A DNA stretch of 64,000 nucleotides from Periweissella cryptocerci (GCF_004358325.1 NZ_CP037940.1:992001-1056000), one strand, 5' to 3'. Counted from the first letter of the stretch, positions 52,389-62,061 are shown. Made by a program: numbers and translations. Notes: generated by a model from the letters alone, not told the origin.

Positions 52389-54200
52389 TTATTGCACTTT
52401 AATCTTCTTCACGGTTGTGGTGCCTAAACCGTTTTCGTGCGTATTTTTAACCACCAACTTCAGTTTCGCGTTGTTAGCGTACTTTTGCTTCAACTTAAAT
52501 TTAACGGTTTGGTTCTTGGCATTTTTGGCGAGTTTGATCGTCTTGATGACCTTCTTGCCCTTGTAAACCTTGATTGTAGCACCCTTCTTAGCGGTAACTT
52601 TCCCTGCTACTTGTTGCTTCTTAATTACAAATTGCGTAGCAGTAACTTTTGGCGAAACCACAACTTTACGGGTCGTAGTACCTGTTTGGTGCACGACCAT
52701 GGCTTCATCCGCACGACTAACGCTAAATTTAATTTTTTGATTTTTCTTTAGCTTTTGTTTGTACGTTAACTTGAATTTACCGTTTTTGACCTTCGTTTTC
52801 CCGATTTGCTTACCATTTACGGTTGCTGTGACGGTGGCACCATTTGCTTTTTGCCCCTTAACTTGGCCTTGAGCGTATTTGTGCAAATGATAGGTTTTTG
52901 TGGTTGCTAACTTCACGCTGTACTTATTAACTGTCGTTTTAGCTAAGGCGTTGTTCAATTGTGCTGTCAATTGCACTAATTGATCATAGTTTGCGCTGTT
53001 CGCTTTCAATGCATTCTTCAATGCAGTCCGGGCTTTAGCGACGTTGGTCTTACCATCCCCGTCCTTCACCGTTTCCTTGTTGACGGCCGCATTTGCTTGC
53101 TTAGTAACTTCAGTTTTATAATTATTAACGGCAGTTGTTAGTGCTGCTAACAGATTAGCAACTTGACTGTATTGGCCGCTATTTTTGGCTGCATTCAGCG
53201 CATTAATTGCATTGACGACGGCCGGATCTTTAAGGCCCCCAGTCCCAACAATGAGCCCTGCAGCAGCAATTGCTTGGCTGACATTTTGTGTTGCAACGGC
53301 TTGCTTAAGCAACAATTCTTGTTTAAATTGGGCAAATTCAATCGCATTAGCTGCATTTCCCGCTACAATTGGCTTAGTTGGCACTCCTAACTTACTTGCC
53401 AAGTCATTAATGCCATTTTCCCAGCCAGTCACTTTATCCCAATCAGCCTTAACGTTACAATCCGGTTTTAGGGCCTGTAACGCATCAAAATTAGTCACAT
53501 TATTATTTTCAATGTACAAGTCTGCTAAATTAAAATCACCAACAAATGCATCAACAGCAATCTCAGTAAGCCCATTACCATTTAAATGAATGTGCGCCAG
53601 CTGCTTCATTCCCTGGAAAGCTTTTCCCTTAATTGCTGTGATAGCGTGTGGTGCACCTTGATCCGCATGCATATCAAGCACGCGTAAGTTTACTAAATTC
53701 TTGATACCAGTTAAATCAGTGATTCCCAGTCCGTTTTGTCTCGTCAGTGGCAATTGCACAATCAATGCCAAGACATCCTTAACCGCATTAACATCATCTG
53801 AAGTGTCTAATAAATCATAGTAGCCACTCCCTTGTTCATCACGTTGCCAAAGGAACCCACCATTATAGTTTGGATTTTCAGTCCCTGGTCCGTTCACAGT
53901 TACGTTACCATCTGCATCAATCGTAATTTGGGGATCCCAGAGCGGTCCTTTATCACTATCAACAAAACCATACGCATAAATTGCCGCGCGTAATTGTGCA
54001 TCTGGAATCAATTGCGCAAAGGCCTTACCTTCACCAATATTAGTTGCGTTAGTCGCGATTTTATTATTTTGTTTTGTAATTGTCATTTCAGTTCGCACTA
54101 AGTCTGCGGTATGAGCTGCAAGTGCTGTTACCGGGGTTACAGCCGTTGAAACAACCAAAGCCGATGCAAGACCGAAAGCCGCAAGTGTTTTATTTTTCAT
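52389..54200 (-). CDS. Secreted leucine-rich-repeat protein with C-terminal Ig-like modules
   Basis: A 603-residue exported protein. The signal peptide covers about residues 1-27 (MKNKTLAAFGLASALVVSTA...). A cap and short LRR region (about 45-255) include ITDLTGIKNLVNLRVLDMHA, MKQLAHIHLNGNGL and FNLADLYIENNNV, as in internalin-type proteins. An Ala/Asn/Lys-rich helical FIVAR-like segment follows (about 265-430). Two beta-rich Lys modules end the protein (VNGKQIGKTKVKNGKFKLTY; KKGATIKVYKGKKVIKTIKL). No LPxTG or membrane anchor is present. The start at 54200 has GAGG upstream. It is probably wall-associated through its basic C-terminus. Confidence 0.85.
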   Translation of the reverse strand: MKNKTLAAFGLASALVVSTAVTPVTALAAHTADLVRTEMTITKQNNKIATNATNIGEGKAFAQLIPDAQLRAAIYAYGFVDSDKGPLWDPQITIDADGNVTVNGPGTENPNYNGGFLWQRDEQGSGYYDLLDTSDDVNAVKDVLALIVQLPLTRQNGLGITDLTGIKNLVNLRVLDMHADQGAPHAITAIKGKAFQGMKQLAHIHLNGNGLTEIAVDAFVGDFNLADLYIENNNVTNFDALQALKPDCNVKADWDKVTGWENGINDLASKLGVPTKPIVAGNAANAIEFAQFKQELLLKQAVATQNVSQAIAAAGLIVGTGGLKDPAVVNAINALNAAKNSGQYSQVANLLAALTTAVNNYKTEVTKQANAAVNKETVKDGDGKTNVAKARTALKNALKANSANYDQLVQLTAQLNNALAKTTVNKYSVKLATTKTYHLHKYAQGQVKGQKANGATVTATVNGKQIGKTKVKNGKFKLTYKQKLKKNQKIKFSVSRADEAMVVHQTGTTTRKVVVSPKVTATQFVIKKQQVAGKVTAKKGATIKVYKGKKVIKTIKLAKNAKNQTVKFKLKQKYANNAKLKLVVKNTHENGLGTTTVKKIKVQ

Positions 54201-54364
54201 GTCAGTGTCCTCATAATTCATTTCGTTAATATTCTAATACCAATTATCGCAATAAAATTTGAAGATTTTTAGGATGAGCCCTTCAACCTTGTGCCCCTTA
54301 CGCACACCCTGATTCACCGCTAAAGCACGCGCCCATTATGCATAATTTTTTCACCGAAAAATAA
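54201..54364. other. Upstream region of the LRR protein gene, nothing else recognised
   Basis: The stretch between the LRR protein start and the terminator at 54365 shows no open frame with a ribosome binding site and no repeat. It should carry the LRR gene promoter. Confidence 0.4.
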
Positions 54365-54413
54365 CAAAAAAGTCATGTTCACTCACCGTTTCCAGTGACT
54401 AAACATGACTTTA
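54365..54413 (-). terminator. Terminator of the 29-residue peptide gene
   Basis: Minus strand AAAGTCATGTT pairs with AACATGACTTT, with an inner AGTCACTGG/ACTCACCG-type extension, followed by TTTTTTG. Confidence 0.8.
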
Positions 54414-54438
54414 ATTGGCAATTGGCTCGGCCGTCAAA

Positions 54439-54528
54439 TTACTTCTTGGCTTCTTCCTTTGCAGCTTCGGCTTCGATCTTCTTGGCATCTGCTGCCAACT
54501 TGGCAAATCCACTGTGTTTTTCTGACAT
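54439..54528 (-). CDS. 29-residue charged helical peptide
   Basis: The frame reads MSEKHSGFAKLAADAKKIEA and then EAAKEEAKK. AAGGGAAGTATT lies before the ATG, and a clear terminator follows 25 bases after the stop, so a short dedicated transcript is likely. The peptide is Ala/Lys/Glu-rich, soluble and predicted fully helical, with no signal or lipidation motif. Another frame across the same DNA (54411-54656) is longer but has no ribosome binding site and looks unlike protein. I do not know the function. Confidence 0.6.
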   Translation of the reverse strand: MSEKHSGFAKLAADAKKIEAEAAKEEAKK

Positions 54529-54699
54529 AATAATACTTCCCTTCTTTGTTCCGTTAATTTGAAATACATCGCATCATTGGAAACATCGAAAGAGTCGATT
54601 GTAGCTCTTTTAGTGCCCCATAAGTATGTTATAGTCCTCTTGCTTTTATTTTTCAAGGGTTCGGGTTAAAAAAATACCTTTCATGCCGACTTTTTAACG

Positions 54700-54870
54700 G
54701 AGCGTGAGATTGTCATTTCCGTACTTTTCAATCATCGAATTACTAAGGTTCTATTGTCAGCGTTATTTTTCCCATGTTACTGCGGTCTGAGGTTGGTAAC
54801 TGTTTTTTACTAGTTTGAGCATTATTTCTAACTAACGAAGTGGCCAATTTTATGTAATCCCACGTCAGAC
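54700..54870 (+). repeat. Dispersed repeat without structured core, next to the ISL3 element
   Basis: Left end GGAGCGTGAGATTGTCATTTCC, left arm of the GGTTGGTAACTG type, then CTAACTAACGAAGTGGCCAATT and right end CCCACGTCAGACGAAAAAAG. The core is missing at the ACGNAGTG junction. The last eight bases of its right end form the left copy of the ISL3 target duplication. Confidence 0.85.
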
Positions 54871-54878
54871 GAAAAAAG

Positions 54879-56411
54879 GGCTGTATTTTTTTTAGCGTGG
54901 GATTTCAATATCTCACGCTTTTTTGGTATTCAAATTTCACAAACTTTTCCCAAAATAAAAAGACATACATCGTCTTTCCTTGTTATTCTGAAGTTCTCAC
55001 ACAAACAGAAAAGGAAATACGACATATGCCCACTAATAATTCTATCTTACGTGCCACTGGATTAACAGACCCAAATTTCAATTTTCACATTACTGATGAT
55101 GGTGAGTTCAACTATCTTACTCAGAATGACAAACATGATTACGCAACCCTTAATTACGCCGCTACGCTTGATGTTATGCCTGAATGTTGCCCTTACTGTG
55201 CTCATCCAAGTTTGTATCGCCATTCCACGGAATATTCGGTTCACGTATTGCCTTCCACAAACGGTTATCATCAAGTCCTACATCTCGACAAAAAACGTTA
55301 TAAGTGTAACGGCTGCGCCCGTACTGTTGTCGCCCAATCCCATGATTTACGGGACAATTCTAAAATTACACGCCCTTTATTGCTTCAAATACTCGACCTC
55401 GCACGATTTGATATCTCAGCCAAGTTGATTTCATATATCCTCAAACTATCACACACTAAGATTCATAAACTTCTCAACGCCACAGCTGACCGTTACCGGC
55501 CAAACTATGACAAACAACTCACCCAGTTTATTTGTATTGATGAAGTTCAATACATGAAAAATCGCTACGGCTTCGAAATGATCAATGGCTCGAATTCTGA
55601 TTTTATCGAGATTTTCCCAGAGCGCACGAACGCTAAAGTTAGGGGCTATTTGGCGAATTTCTCGTTAAAAAATCGTAAATGTGTGAAACTTGTGGTCACT
55701 GATATGAACGCCAACTATCAAACTGTTGTCCGGCGGATGTTTCCTAACGCACAGGTCGTTATCGACCGCTTTCATACTGTCCAACTGGCGATGAAAGCCG
55801 TTCAATCTGTCCGAACTGGGTACCAAAACACTGTCGACAACCGTACTCGAATCTACAAAATTCTCAAGTCCAACTGGAAACTTTTCTTAACCAACGAGTC
55901 AAAGTATGATATTTTCGCATCGCGCTGGTTCAAAGGCATTAATCAATACGCTTTCACCATCGACATCCTTGATGAGGTCTATACCCAATGCCCAAACTTG
56001 GGCATTGCTTGCGAAATCTATCAGCTTATTTTACGGGCCGTAAACAGCCGCAAGGAAGATGAATTCGTTGCGCTACTTAAAAACTATAAAACTACTGGCA
56101 CGCCCATGGATACTGTCATAAAAACTTATAAGAAATACAGACGTGGCATCATTGAATCGTTTAGAGTTAAAGCCAGTAACGGGCGTATTGAGGGCATTAA
56201 TCGGCGCATTAAACAAATGAAACGGACTGCCTATGGTTACGCTAAACCCGCTAACTTCTTCCATCGGATTCGTCTCCAATTATTAAATAAACACGTTTTA
56301 ACATCACAATTTACTAAATTGATGACAGAATAAAACCCCGAAATCCGTTAAGATTCCAGGGTTATTTCACAAGCTTAATTTCGCCCAACCCACGTCAGAC
56401 GGAATAGAGCC
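54879..56411 (+). mobile_element. Intact ISL3-family insertion sequence (1533 bp)
   Basis: The ends are GGCTGTATT...AGCGTGGG on the left and, read inward, GGCTCTATT...ACGTGGG on the right, flanked by a perfect 8-bp duplication. It carries one intact transposase gene. A hairpin AGCGTGGGAT/ATCTCACGCT with T run (54893-54923) inside the left end would block incoming transcription, and AACCCCGAAATC/GATTCCAGGGTT (about 56335-56365) ends the transposase transcript. The ends closely resemble those of the dispersed repeats in this window. Confidence 0.92.
55026..56333 (+). CDS. ISL3-family transposase
   Basis: A 435-residue DDE transposase. The N-terminal zinc-binding part has CCPYCAHPS and YKCNGCARTVV. 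A helix-turn-helix region follows (ISAKLISYILKLSHTKIHKL). The DDE catalytic core includes FICIDEVQYMKN, LVVTDMNANYQ, VVIDRFHTVQLAM and the C-terminal NGRIEGINRRIKQMKRTAYG with the Glu. Length and motifs are complete, so it is probably active. Start ATG at 55026 follows AAAGGAAATACG; the longer upstream frame crosses the IS-end hairpin. Confidence 0.93.
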   Translation: MPTNNSILRATGLTDPNFNFHITDDGEFNYLTQNDKHDYATLNYAATLDVMPECCPYCAHPSLYRHSTEYSVHVLPSTNGYHQVLHLDKKRYKCNGCARTVVAQSHDLRDNSKITRPLLLQILDLARFDISAKLISYILKLSHTKIHKLLNATADRYRPNYDKQLTQFICIDEVQYMKNRYGFEMINGSNSDFIEIFPERTNAKVRGYLANFSLKNRKCVKLVVTDMNANYQTVVRRMFPNAQVVIDRFHTVQLAMKAVQSVRTGYQNTVDNRTRIYKILKSNWKLFLTNESKYDIFASRWFKGINQYAFTIDILDEVYTQCPNLGIACEIYQLILRAVNSRKEDEFVALLKNYKTTGTPMDTVIKTYKKYRRGIIESFRVKASNGRIEGINRRIKQMKRTAYGYAKPANFFHRIRLQLLNKHVLTSQFTKLMTE

Positions 56412-56448
56412 GAAAAAAGCCCAGAACCAATTAAGATTCTGAGCTTTG
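56412..56448 (-). terminator. gltX terminator
   Basis: Minus strand AAGCTCAGAATC pairs with GGTTCTGGGCTT, followed by TTTTC. Its T tract is the duplicated target of the ISL3 insertion. Confidence 0.85.
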
Positions 56449-56460
56449 CCTTGTTAATTA

Positions 56461-57957
56461 TTAAGCTTTAAGTTCGCTGATTATCTTATCAAGACGGGCA
56501 ACGACAGTGTCGCGACCAATCAATTCTAAGACTTCTGGCAATGCTGGTCCGTGCATTTCGTGTGAAGTTGCAATCCGGATTGGCATGAAGAGTTTACGAC
56601 CCTTGATACCAGTTTCCTTTTGGACAGCTTTGATTTCAGGCGCGATTGCAGCGGCAACGAAAAATTCGAGGGCTTGGGCGTGATCACGGAATGCTGAAAG
56701 CACCTTGATTACGTCGTCAGTATCAACCAATTCTTCCTTAGCTTCGTCGTTAAGTTCTGGCATTTCAAAGAACGTATCCTTTGAGAATTCCACGATTTGG
56801 TTGGTGAATGACATTTGATCCTTGTAGAGTTCTGTCATGCGGTGCAACCAAGTCAACTTTTCAGCGTCCAAGTCAGCTGGGGTGATTAAGTCCGCCGCAG
56901 CCAATTGGTGCAAGATTGAAGGCATAATATCGTCAGTTGAAATCTTCTTCAACCATTGGTTATTAACCCATTCAAGTTTCTTACCATCAAACTTAGCTGG
57001 TGATTTTGAGAGACGTTCAGAATCAAACATCTTAACGAATTCCTTCAAGCTAAAGATTTCGTCTTCCCCAACTGGTGACCAGCCAAGCAAGATAATGAAG
57101 TTAACCATCGCATCAGGCAAGTAACCGAGTTCACGGTATTGTTCGATGAATTGGAGCACTGATTCGTCACGCTTAGAAAGCTTCTTACCAGTTTCCGTGT
57201 TGATGATTAAAGTCATGTGACCAAACTTAGGCACATCCCAACCAAATGCTTCATAGATCATCATTTGCTTAGGCGTGTTTGAGATGTGGTCATCACCACG
57301 AAGGACGTCTGAGATTTCCATCATGTGGTCATCAACAACAACGGCAAAGTTGTATGTTGGCATTCCATCACGCTTTTGGATAACCCAGTCACCACCGACT
57401 TGTTCCGCACCGATTTCGATGTGGCCTTTGACGATATCTTCCCAGCCGTAAACCTTACCAACTGGAACCTTGAAACGAACAACTGGTGTCAATCCAGCGG
57501 CCTTAGCTTCAGCAATTTTAGCTTCGCGTTCTTCATCAGTCATACCCGCAAATTCGTAAATGTAGCGTGGTGTTTCACCAGCTTCAATTTGACGTTCACG
57601 TTCAGCAGACAATTCGTCTTCTGTTTTGTATGATTCATATGCCAAACCACGATCCAACAAATTTTGGATTAATGGCTTGTAGATTTCTAAACGTTCTGAT
57701 TGACGGTATGGACCAACGTCACCAGGCTTATCAGGACCTTCATCCCAATCAAGACCGAGCCACTTCAAGTTGTCAAGCTGGCTCCGTTCACCATCCGCAA
57801 TGTTCCGTTTCTGGTCGGTATCTTCAATCCGAATAATGAACTTTCCCTTGTTGTGACGCGCATAGAGATAGTTGAACAATGCTGTCCGAGCATTTCCGAT
57901 GTGGAGGTGCCCAGTTGGACTTGGGGCATAACGCACCCGAAGCTTCTTATTTGCCAA
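56461..57957 (-). CDS. gltX: Glutamyl-tRNA synthetase
   Basis: A 498-residue class I synthetase. Signatures: [20 protein letters not shown] with HIGH-type [14 protein letters not shown], and the KLSKRDESV loop. I place the start at a TTG (57957), giving [13 protein letters not shown] as in relatives, because AGAGG lies eight bases before it. The ATG at 57975 would add six residues without a ribosome binding site. The enzyme probably charges both tRNA-Glu and tRNA-Gln, as in most Firmicutes. Confidence 0.94.
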   Translation of the reverse strand: MANKKLRVRYAPSPTGHLHIGNARTALFNYLYARHNKGKFIIRIEDTDQKRNIADGERSQLDNLKWLGLDWDEGPDKPGDVGPYRQSERLEIYKPLIQNLLDRGLAYESYKTEDELSAERERQIEAGETPRYIYEFAGMTDEEREAKIAEAKAAGLTPVVRFKVPVGKVYGWEDIVKGHIEIGAEQVGGDWVIQKRDGMPTYNFAVVVDDHMMEISDVLRGDDHISNTPKQMMIYEAFGWDVPKFGHMTLIINTETGKKLSKRDESVLQFIEQYRELGYLPDAMVNFIILLGWSPVGEDEIFSLKEFVKMFDSERLSKSPAKFDGKKLEWVNNQWLKKISTDDIMPSILHQLAAADLITPADLDAEKLTWLHRMTELYKDQMSFTNQIVEFSKDTFFEMPELNDEAKEELVDTDDVIKVLSAFRDHAQALEFFVAAAIAPEIKAVQKETGIKGRKLFMPIRIATSHEMHGPALPEVLELIGRDTVVARLDKIISELKA

Positions 57958-58016
57958 GTTTCTAGCCTCTTTCATGATTTTTTTACGTTTTAGTACGTAC
58001 TAATGGAATAATACAA

Positions 58017-58050
58017 CAAAAACGCCCGCATTTAAAGTGCGAGCGCTCAT
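58017..58050 (-). terminator. Terminator between yacL and gltX
   Basis: Minus strand CGCTCGCA pairs with TGCGGGCG, followed by TTTTTG. Confidence 0.75.
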
Positions 58051-58131
58051 TATATGGGAACTTATTTAATTGGTCAATCAAAATTTACCTAATTACACCA
58101 TGACACAAGTCAATCAGGCGATTCACCACAT

Positions 58132-59262
58132 TTAGTTCTTTGGTTTATCAATCGGTTTGGTTGAGTGCGTTGGTTTGGCGAAAATCATGCGGCCAGCATC
58201 CGTTTGTAATGCTGACGTGACCACCACTTCAATCGTTTTGTTCATGAAGTATTGCCCATCTTCAACTACGACCATCGTACCATCATCCAAGTAGGCTACC
58301 CCTTGTTGTCGCTCGGTTCCCTTTTTAACGACCATCGCATTCATCGTTTCACCAGGTAAGACGCGCGGACGTAGAGCCCCCACCAATTCATTAATATTGA
58401 AAATTTCAACATTTTGGAAAGTCGTAACTTTATTTAAGTTAAAATCATTGGTTACTAAAACTGCATCCAAATCCTTCGCCAGTTGCACTAGCTTTTCATC
58501 AACTTCCTTAATATCTTCGTAATCGCCATCGTACATTTCAATTGGGATAATTTTTTCTTCACGTAATTTGTTCAAAATATCTAAACCACGACGCCCGCGG
58601 ACCCGTTTAATTGAGTCGGCCGAATCGGCAATATATTGAATTTCATACAAGACAAAATTAGGTACTAACAGCGTTCCTTCAACAAATCCTGTCTTAACCA
58701 AATCGTAAATACGACCATCAATCAAGATATTTGTATCCAAAATTTTGTAGTGGTGATAGTTGGGTTCTTGATTCAAATCACCAACTAGCTCACCTTCATG
58801 GGCGGGCTCGACTTTCGCGCGTGTCCGATTAAATGCTGGAATTAATTTCTTCCATTCTTCAATCCGCGTCGTCCCTAGCCGGAAACCTAAATACCCTAAA
58901 ATTAACATTAATAAAATGGGAATCACGGTATTAACCAGCAAGATTTTTGAATTAACAAATAGACTTGAGATTAAGACGGCAATTAACATCCCCAAAATCG
59001 TCGTGACACTACCAATTAATAACGTCAGTGGATTCTTCGTTGATAAGTATTTTTCAACATCAGATAACATACTGTCAATAATATCAACGAAGTAAAATGA
59101 CACGAATAATAGCAAAAGCGCGCCAATAATAAAGTCAGTAATGTTGTTATCGATGAAGAACATTTTGTTCCAGTGTAATAGTTCCCAAAGACTTGGTAAG
59201 ACAAGTAGCCCCAAAGATCCACCTACCAGCGCAAAAGCTGCTTGAATAATTCGTTTACGCAT
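58132..59262 (-). CDS. PIN/TRAM domain membrane protein (YacL-like)
   Basis: A 376-residue protein. Four membrane segments lie in the first 140 residues (for example FIIGALLLLFVSFYFVDII and TVIPILLMLILGYLGFRLG). A PIN nuclease domain (about 175-290) has the acidic residues in LDTNILIDGRI, RGRRGLDILNKL and LVTNDFNLN. A TRAM RNA-binding domain (about 305-365) includes GETMNAMVVKKGTERQQGVA. It is likely a membrane-anchored RNA-processing enzyme. It lies between radA and gltX as usual. Confidence 0.9.
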   Translation of the reverse strand: MRKRIIQAAFALVGGSLGLLVLPSLWELLHWNKMFFIDNNITDFIIGALLLLFVSFYFVDIIDSMLSDVEKYLSTKNPLTLLIGSVTTILGMLIAVLISSLFVNSKILLVNTVIPILLMLILGYLGFRLGTTRIEEWKKLIPAFNRTRAKVEPAHEGELVGDLNQEPNYHHYKILDTNILIDGRIYDLVKTGFVEGTLLVPNFVLYEIQYIADSADSIKRVRGRRGLDILNKLREEKIIPIEMYDGDYEDIKEVDEKLVQLAKDLDAVLVTNDFNLNKVTTFQNVEIFNINELVGALRPRVLPGETMNAMVVKKGTERQQGVAYLDDGTMVVVEDGQYFMNKTIEVVVTSALQTDAGRMIFAKPTHSTKPIDKPKN

Positions 59263-59480
59263 ACAATTTGTTCCTCTCTTTTCAATTCATCATTTGGCAA
59301 TCTCAATAAACAGATATACCTAATCTATATTGTGCAACATTTCATAAACTTATGCGTGCTTTTTGACTCATTTTGGATAATCTTAATAAATTCATTCTAC
59401 TTTTACTCTATTAAGGTTTGTGTGGATAATTCCTTATCCTCTAACTAGATTAAAAATTCAACCTAGCGTAACTACTAGAA

Positions 59481-60917
59481 TTACTCGTTTTCTTGGCTAA
59501 TCCGATATGGGTTCGTTTTGTTTCTAGCTTTGTAATCATTGCCATCTTCATCAAAGGCGCGCCGTAATGCTTCACTGATTGTTGCGACCCCAACGACTTG
59601 AATTTTGCCTTTGGGATTCCAGCCCTTCAGATTGTTTTCAGGAATGAACACGCGTTTGAAGCCTAGTTTTTCGGCTTCTGCGACCCGTTCTTCGATACGA
59701 CTAACGCGGCGAATTTCACCTGTTAAACCAATTTCACCGATGAACGCATCCCCCATCTTCGTTTCCTTATCACGATATGATGAGGCCACGGCCACAGCAA
59801 TCGCCAAATCAATGGCGGGTTCATCCAGTTTTACACCACCAGCTGCTTTCAAATACGCATCTTGGTTTTGCAGTAGCATGTTCGCACGTTTTTCGAGGAC
59901 CGCCATAATTAACGATACCCGATTACGATCAAGTCCTGACGCCGTCCGCTGAGCATTACCAAATACCGACGGCGTAATCAGTGCCTGCATTTCAACTAAA
60001 ATTGGCCGTGTTCCTTCCATTGAAACCACGATTGCCGAACCAGTTGCCCCATCAATTCGTTCTTCCAAGAAGATTTCTGATGGGTTATCAACTTCGTTCA
60101 GCCCATTCGTTTTCATCTCAAAAATCCCAAGTTCATTTGTCGAGCCAAACCGATTTTTGACTGCCCGTAAAATCCGGTACGAGTGGTGCATGTCACCTTC
60201 AAAATACAGCACCGTGTCCACCATGTGTTCGAGCATTTTAGGACCCGCAATTGCGCCGTCCTTGGTCACGTGCCCGACAATGAAAATTGTAATCCCATTC
60301 GTCTTGGCAATCTGTAATAATTCCGCGGTTACTTCACGAATTTGTGATACGGAACCGACCGCAGAAGTAATATCTGGTTCTTGCATGGTTTGGACGGAAT
60401 CAATTATTACGTAATCTGGTTTTAATTCTTCAATTTGCTTCCGGATTAAACTCATATCCGTTTCTGGGTACAAGTAGAAATCAGTACCACCAACGCCTAA
60501 GCGATCAGCGCGCATCTTGATTTGGACGGCACTTTCTTCACCAGAAACATACAGGACCAACCCACCAGTTTTTGCTAGTTGCCCAGATACTTGTAGTAGC
60601 AAAGTTGATTTACCAATCCCAGGATCACCACCGATTAAAATCATTGAACCAGGAACAACCCCACCGCCTAAGACGCGGTTAAGTTCCCCAAGTTCAACTT
60701 TTACCCGTGGTTGATCTTGCACTGCGACTTTGTCAATTTTTTCAACTTTGGCTAATTGGCCAGTCAAACTAACCCGGCTCTTACGATCAACTACATCTGG
60801 TTGAATTTTTTCTTCAACTAACGTGCCCCATTCACCACAGTTAGGACACCGTCCTAGATACTTAGGTGAGTTGTAGCCACAGTTAGAACAAATAAATTGT
60901 GTTTTTACTTTTGCCAT
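59481..60917 (-). CDS. radA: DNA repair protein RadA
   Basis: A 478-residue RecA-like helicase that drives branch migration in recombination. The N-terminal zinc finger is [18 protein letters not shown]. Walker A is [10 protein letters not shown], the RadA-specific motif is [11 protein letters not shown], and the C-terminal Lon-like domain includes [20 protein letters not shown] and [13 protein letters not shown]. It follows dut by 23 bases on the same strand. Confidence 0.95.
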   Translation of the reverse strand: MAKVKTQFICSNCGYNSPKYLGRCPNCGEWGTLVEEKIQPDVVDRKSRVSLTGQLAKVEKIDKVAVQDQPRVKVELGELNRVLGGGVVPGSMILIGGDPGIGKSTLLLQVSGQLAKTGGLVLYVSGEESAVQIKMRADRLGVGGTDFYLYPETDMSLIRKQIEELKPDYVIIDSVQTMQEPDITSAVGSVSQIREVTAELLQIAKTNGITIFIVGHVTKDGAIAGPKMLEHMVDTVLYFEGDMHHSYRILRAVKNRFGSTNELGIFEMKTNGLNEVDNPSEIFLEERIDGATGSAIVVSMEGTRPILVEMQALITPSVFGNAQRTASGLDRNRVSLIMAVLEKRANMLLQNQDAYLKAAGGVKLDEPAIDLAIAVAVASSYRDKETKMGDAFIGEIGLTGEIRRVSRIEERVAEAEKLGFKRVFIPENNLKGWNPKGKIQVVGVATISEALRRAFDEDGNDYKARNKTNPYRISQENE

Positions 60918-60940
60918 TTTAATCCCCTTAACGTGTGTGG

Positions 60941-61477
60941 CTAGTTAATCCCCGTTGAGCCAAAACCACTTGTCCGCTCTTGCTTGGCCGTATCAGCATC
61001 ACCGTCGGCTAGCAAGAATGGCATGAAGATTCCTTGACCAATCCGTTCGCCCTTTTTTACGGTAATATCGGTCAAACCCCAGTTAATCATTTGCACAAAG
61101 ATTTCACCTTCGTTGCTCGAATTATTGTAGTAGTCCGCATCAATAATTCCCACCCCATTTGGTAAGATTAAGCTGCGTTTCAATGGGTTACTTGAGCGGT
61201 TCGCAATCATCAAGTATTCATTTTCGTCCATATAAGCTTTAATCCCCGTTGGAATCAATAAGGGCTTAATAATTTTTTGTGCTTTTACCAAATCATCAGC
61301 GTCGACTTCATTTTCATGTTTTAATGCCCAGAGGACTTTGAGAAAACCAAGTTTCCAAATTGAAGGCAACTTAAAGTCGACTGCCGCTTGAAAATCATAA
61401 CCTGCGGCGCGAGTCGTTGCGCGACTTGGCAAATCTAGTGCTTGATATTTACTTACTACTTCAAATCCACGTGTCAT
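60941..61477 (-). CDS. dut: dUTP diphosphatase (trimeric type)
   Basis: A 178-residue dUTPase that removes dUTP and supplies dUMP. Motif 1 is [10 protein letters not shown], motif 2 [13 protein letters not shown], motif 3 [16 protein letters not shown] and motif 5 [12 protein letters not shown] at the flexible C-terminus. It is longer than the 150-residue norm because of an insertion around residues 45-75 ([16 protein letters not shown]). The ATG at 61477 follows AAGGAG. It leads the dut-radA-yacL group. Confidence 0.92.
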   Translation of the reverse strand: MTRGFEVVSKYQALDLPSRATTRAAGYDFQAAVDFKLPSIWKLGFLKVLWALKHENEVDADDLVKAQKIIKPLLIPTGIKAYMDENEYLMIANRSSNPLKRSLILPNGVGIIDADYYNNSSNEGEIFVQMINWGLTDITVKKGERIGQGIFMPFLLADGDADTAKQERTSGFGSTGIN

Positions 61478-61681
61478 TTTGTACTCCTTCAAAGATTCCA
61501 TTTTATTTTGCGAGTTTAATAATTCATTATAACAATATCTTGCTCAAAAATGATAATGACCTTAATTCAAAGTAAAAACATATTTTTCCGATATAATGTA
61601 TTTATACAGTACCGAACCAATATTAAACGAAAATCAACCACTATGATTATTATATTGAAAGAAACTACGAGGTGCATCATC

Positions 61682-61963
61682 ATGGAATTTATTATCGAAC
61701 CAGGCCGTTTATCAAACACTGCTGCCGATGGCACATTAATGGCGGAAATCCTTTTTCCAGCCATCAACGACGGGCAAACTTGGTCAATTGATCACACTTA
61801 CGTCAATCCTGACTTACGGGGACAAGGCGTGGCCGGTCAAATGTTAGCTAAAGTCGTTGAACTGGCAACCGCCCAAGGCAAAACATTAAAACCCGTTTGT
61901 TCATACGCGCGCAAAGCCTTTTTCACGAACCCCAAATATCAAAAATTGGAAGTTCATGCATAA
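61682..61963 (+). CDS. Small GNAT-fold N-acetyltransferase (YjdJ-like)
   Basis: A 93-residue single-domain acetyltransferase-like protein. The cofactor motif is VNPDLRGQGVAGQMLAKVV, and the end shows KPVCSYARKAFFTNPKYQ, the C-x-Y-A signature of the YjdJ/GTLF3 group. The start at 61682 has GAGG nine bases upstream. It is divergent from dut and stands before rpiA. The substrate is unknown. Confidence 0.85.
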   Translation: MEFIIEPGRLSNTAADGTLMAEILFPAINDGQTWSIDHTYVNPDLRGQGVAGQMLAKVVELATAQGKTLKPVCSYARKAFFTNPKYQKLEVHA

Positions 61964-62061
61964 AAATTTTTACATTAAATAATGCGTGAACAGCCCCAAG
62001 TAAAACGTTTTATGATATTATTTAAACAATCATTTAATTACCCCAAAGGAGTTATCTAATC

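Larger units (their letters stand above)
54871..56419. repeat. 8-bp target site duplication of the ISL3 element (both copies)
   Basis: GAAAAAAG occurs at 54871-54878 and again at 56412-56419, immediately outside the two ends of the insertion sequence. Eight bases is the duplication length made by ISL3-family transposases. The right copy is the T tract (on the minus strand) of the gltX terminator, so insertion occurred there. Confidence 0.9.

Noticed and set aside
54411..54656. 81-codon minus-strand frame
   Set aside because: It covers the 29-residue peptide gene in another frame. The peptide frame has the ribosome binding site and the terminator; this one has neither.
54897..55025. Longer N-terminus for the transposase
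   Set aside because: It would start within the IS-end terminator hairpin. The ATG at 55026 has a ribosome binding site and gives the usual family length.
60941..61501. Longer dUTPase start at 61501
   Set aside because: The ribosome binding site AAGGAG lies inside that extension, six bases before the ATG at 61477.
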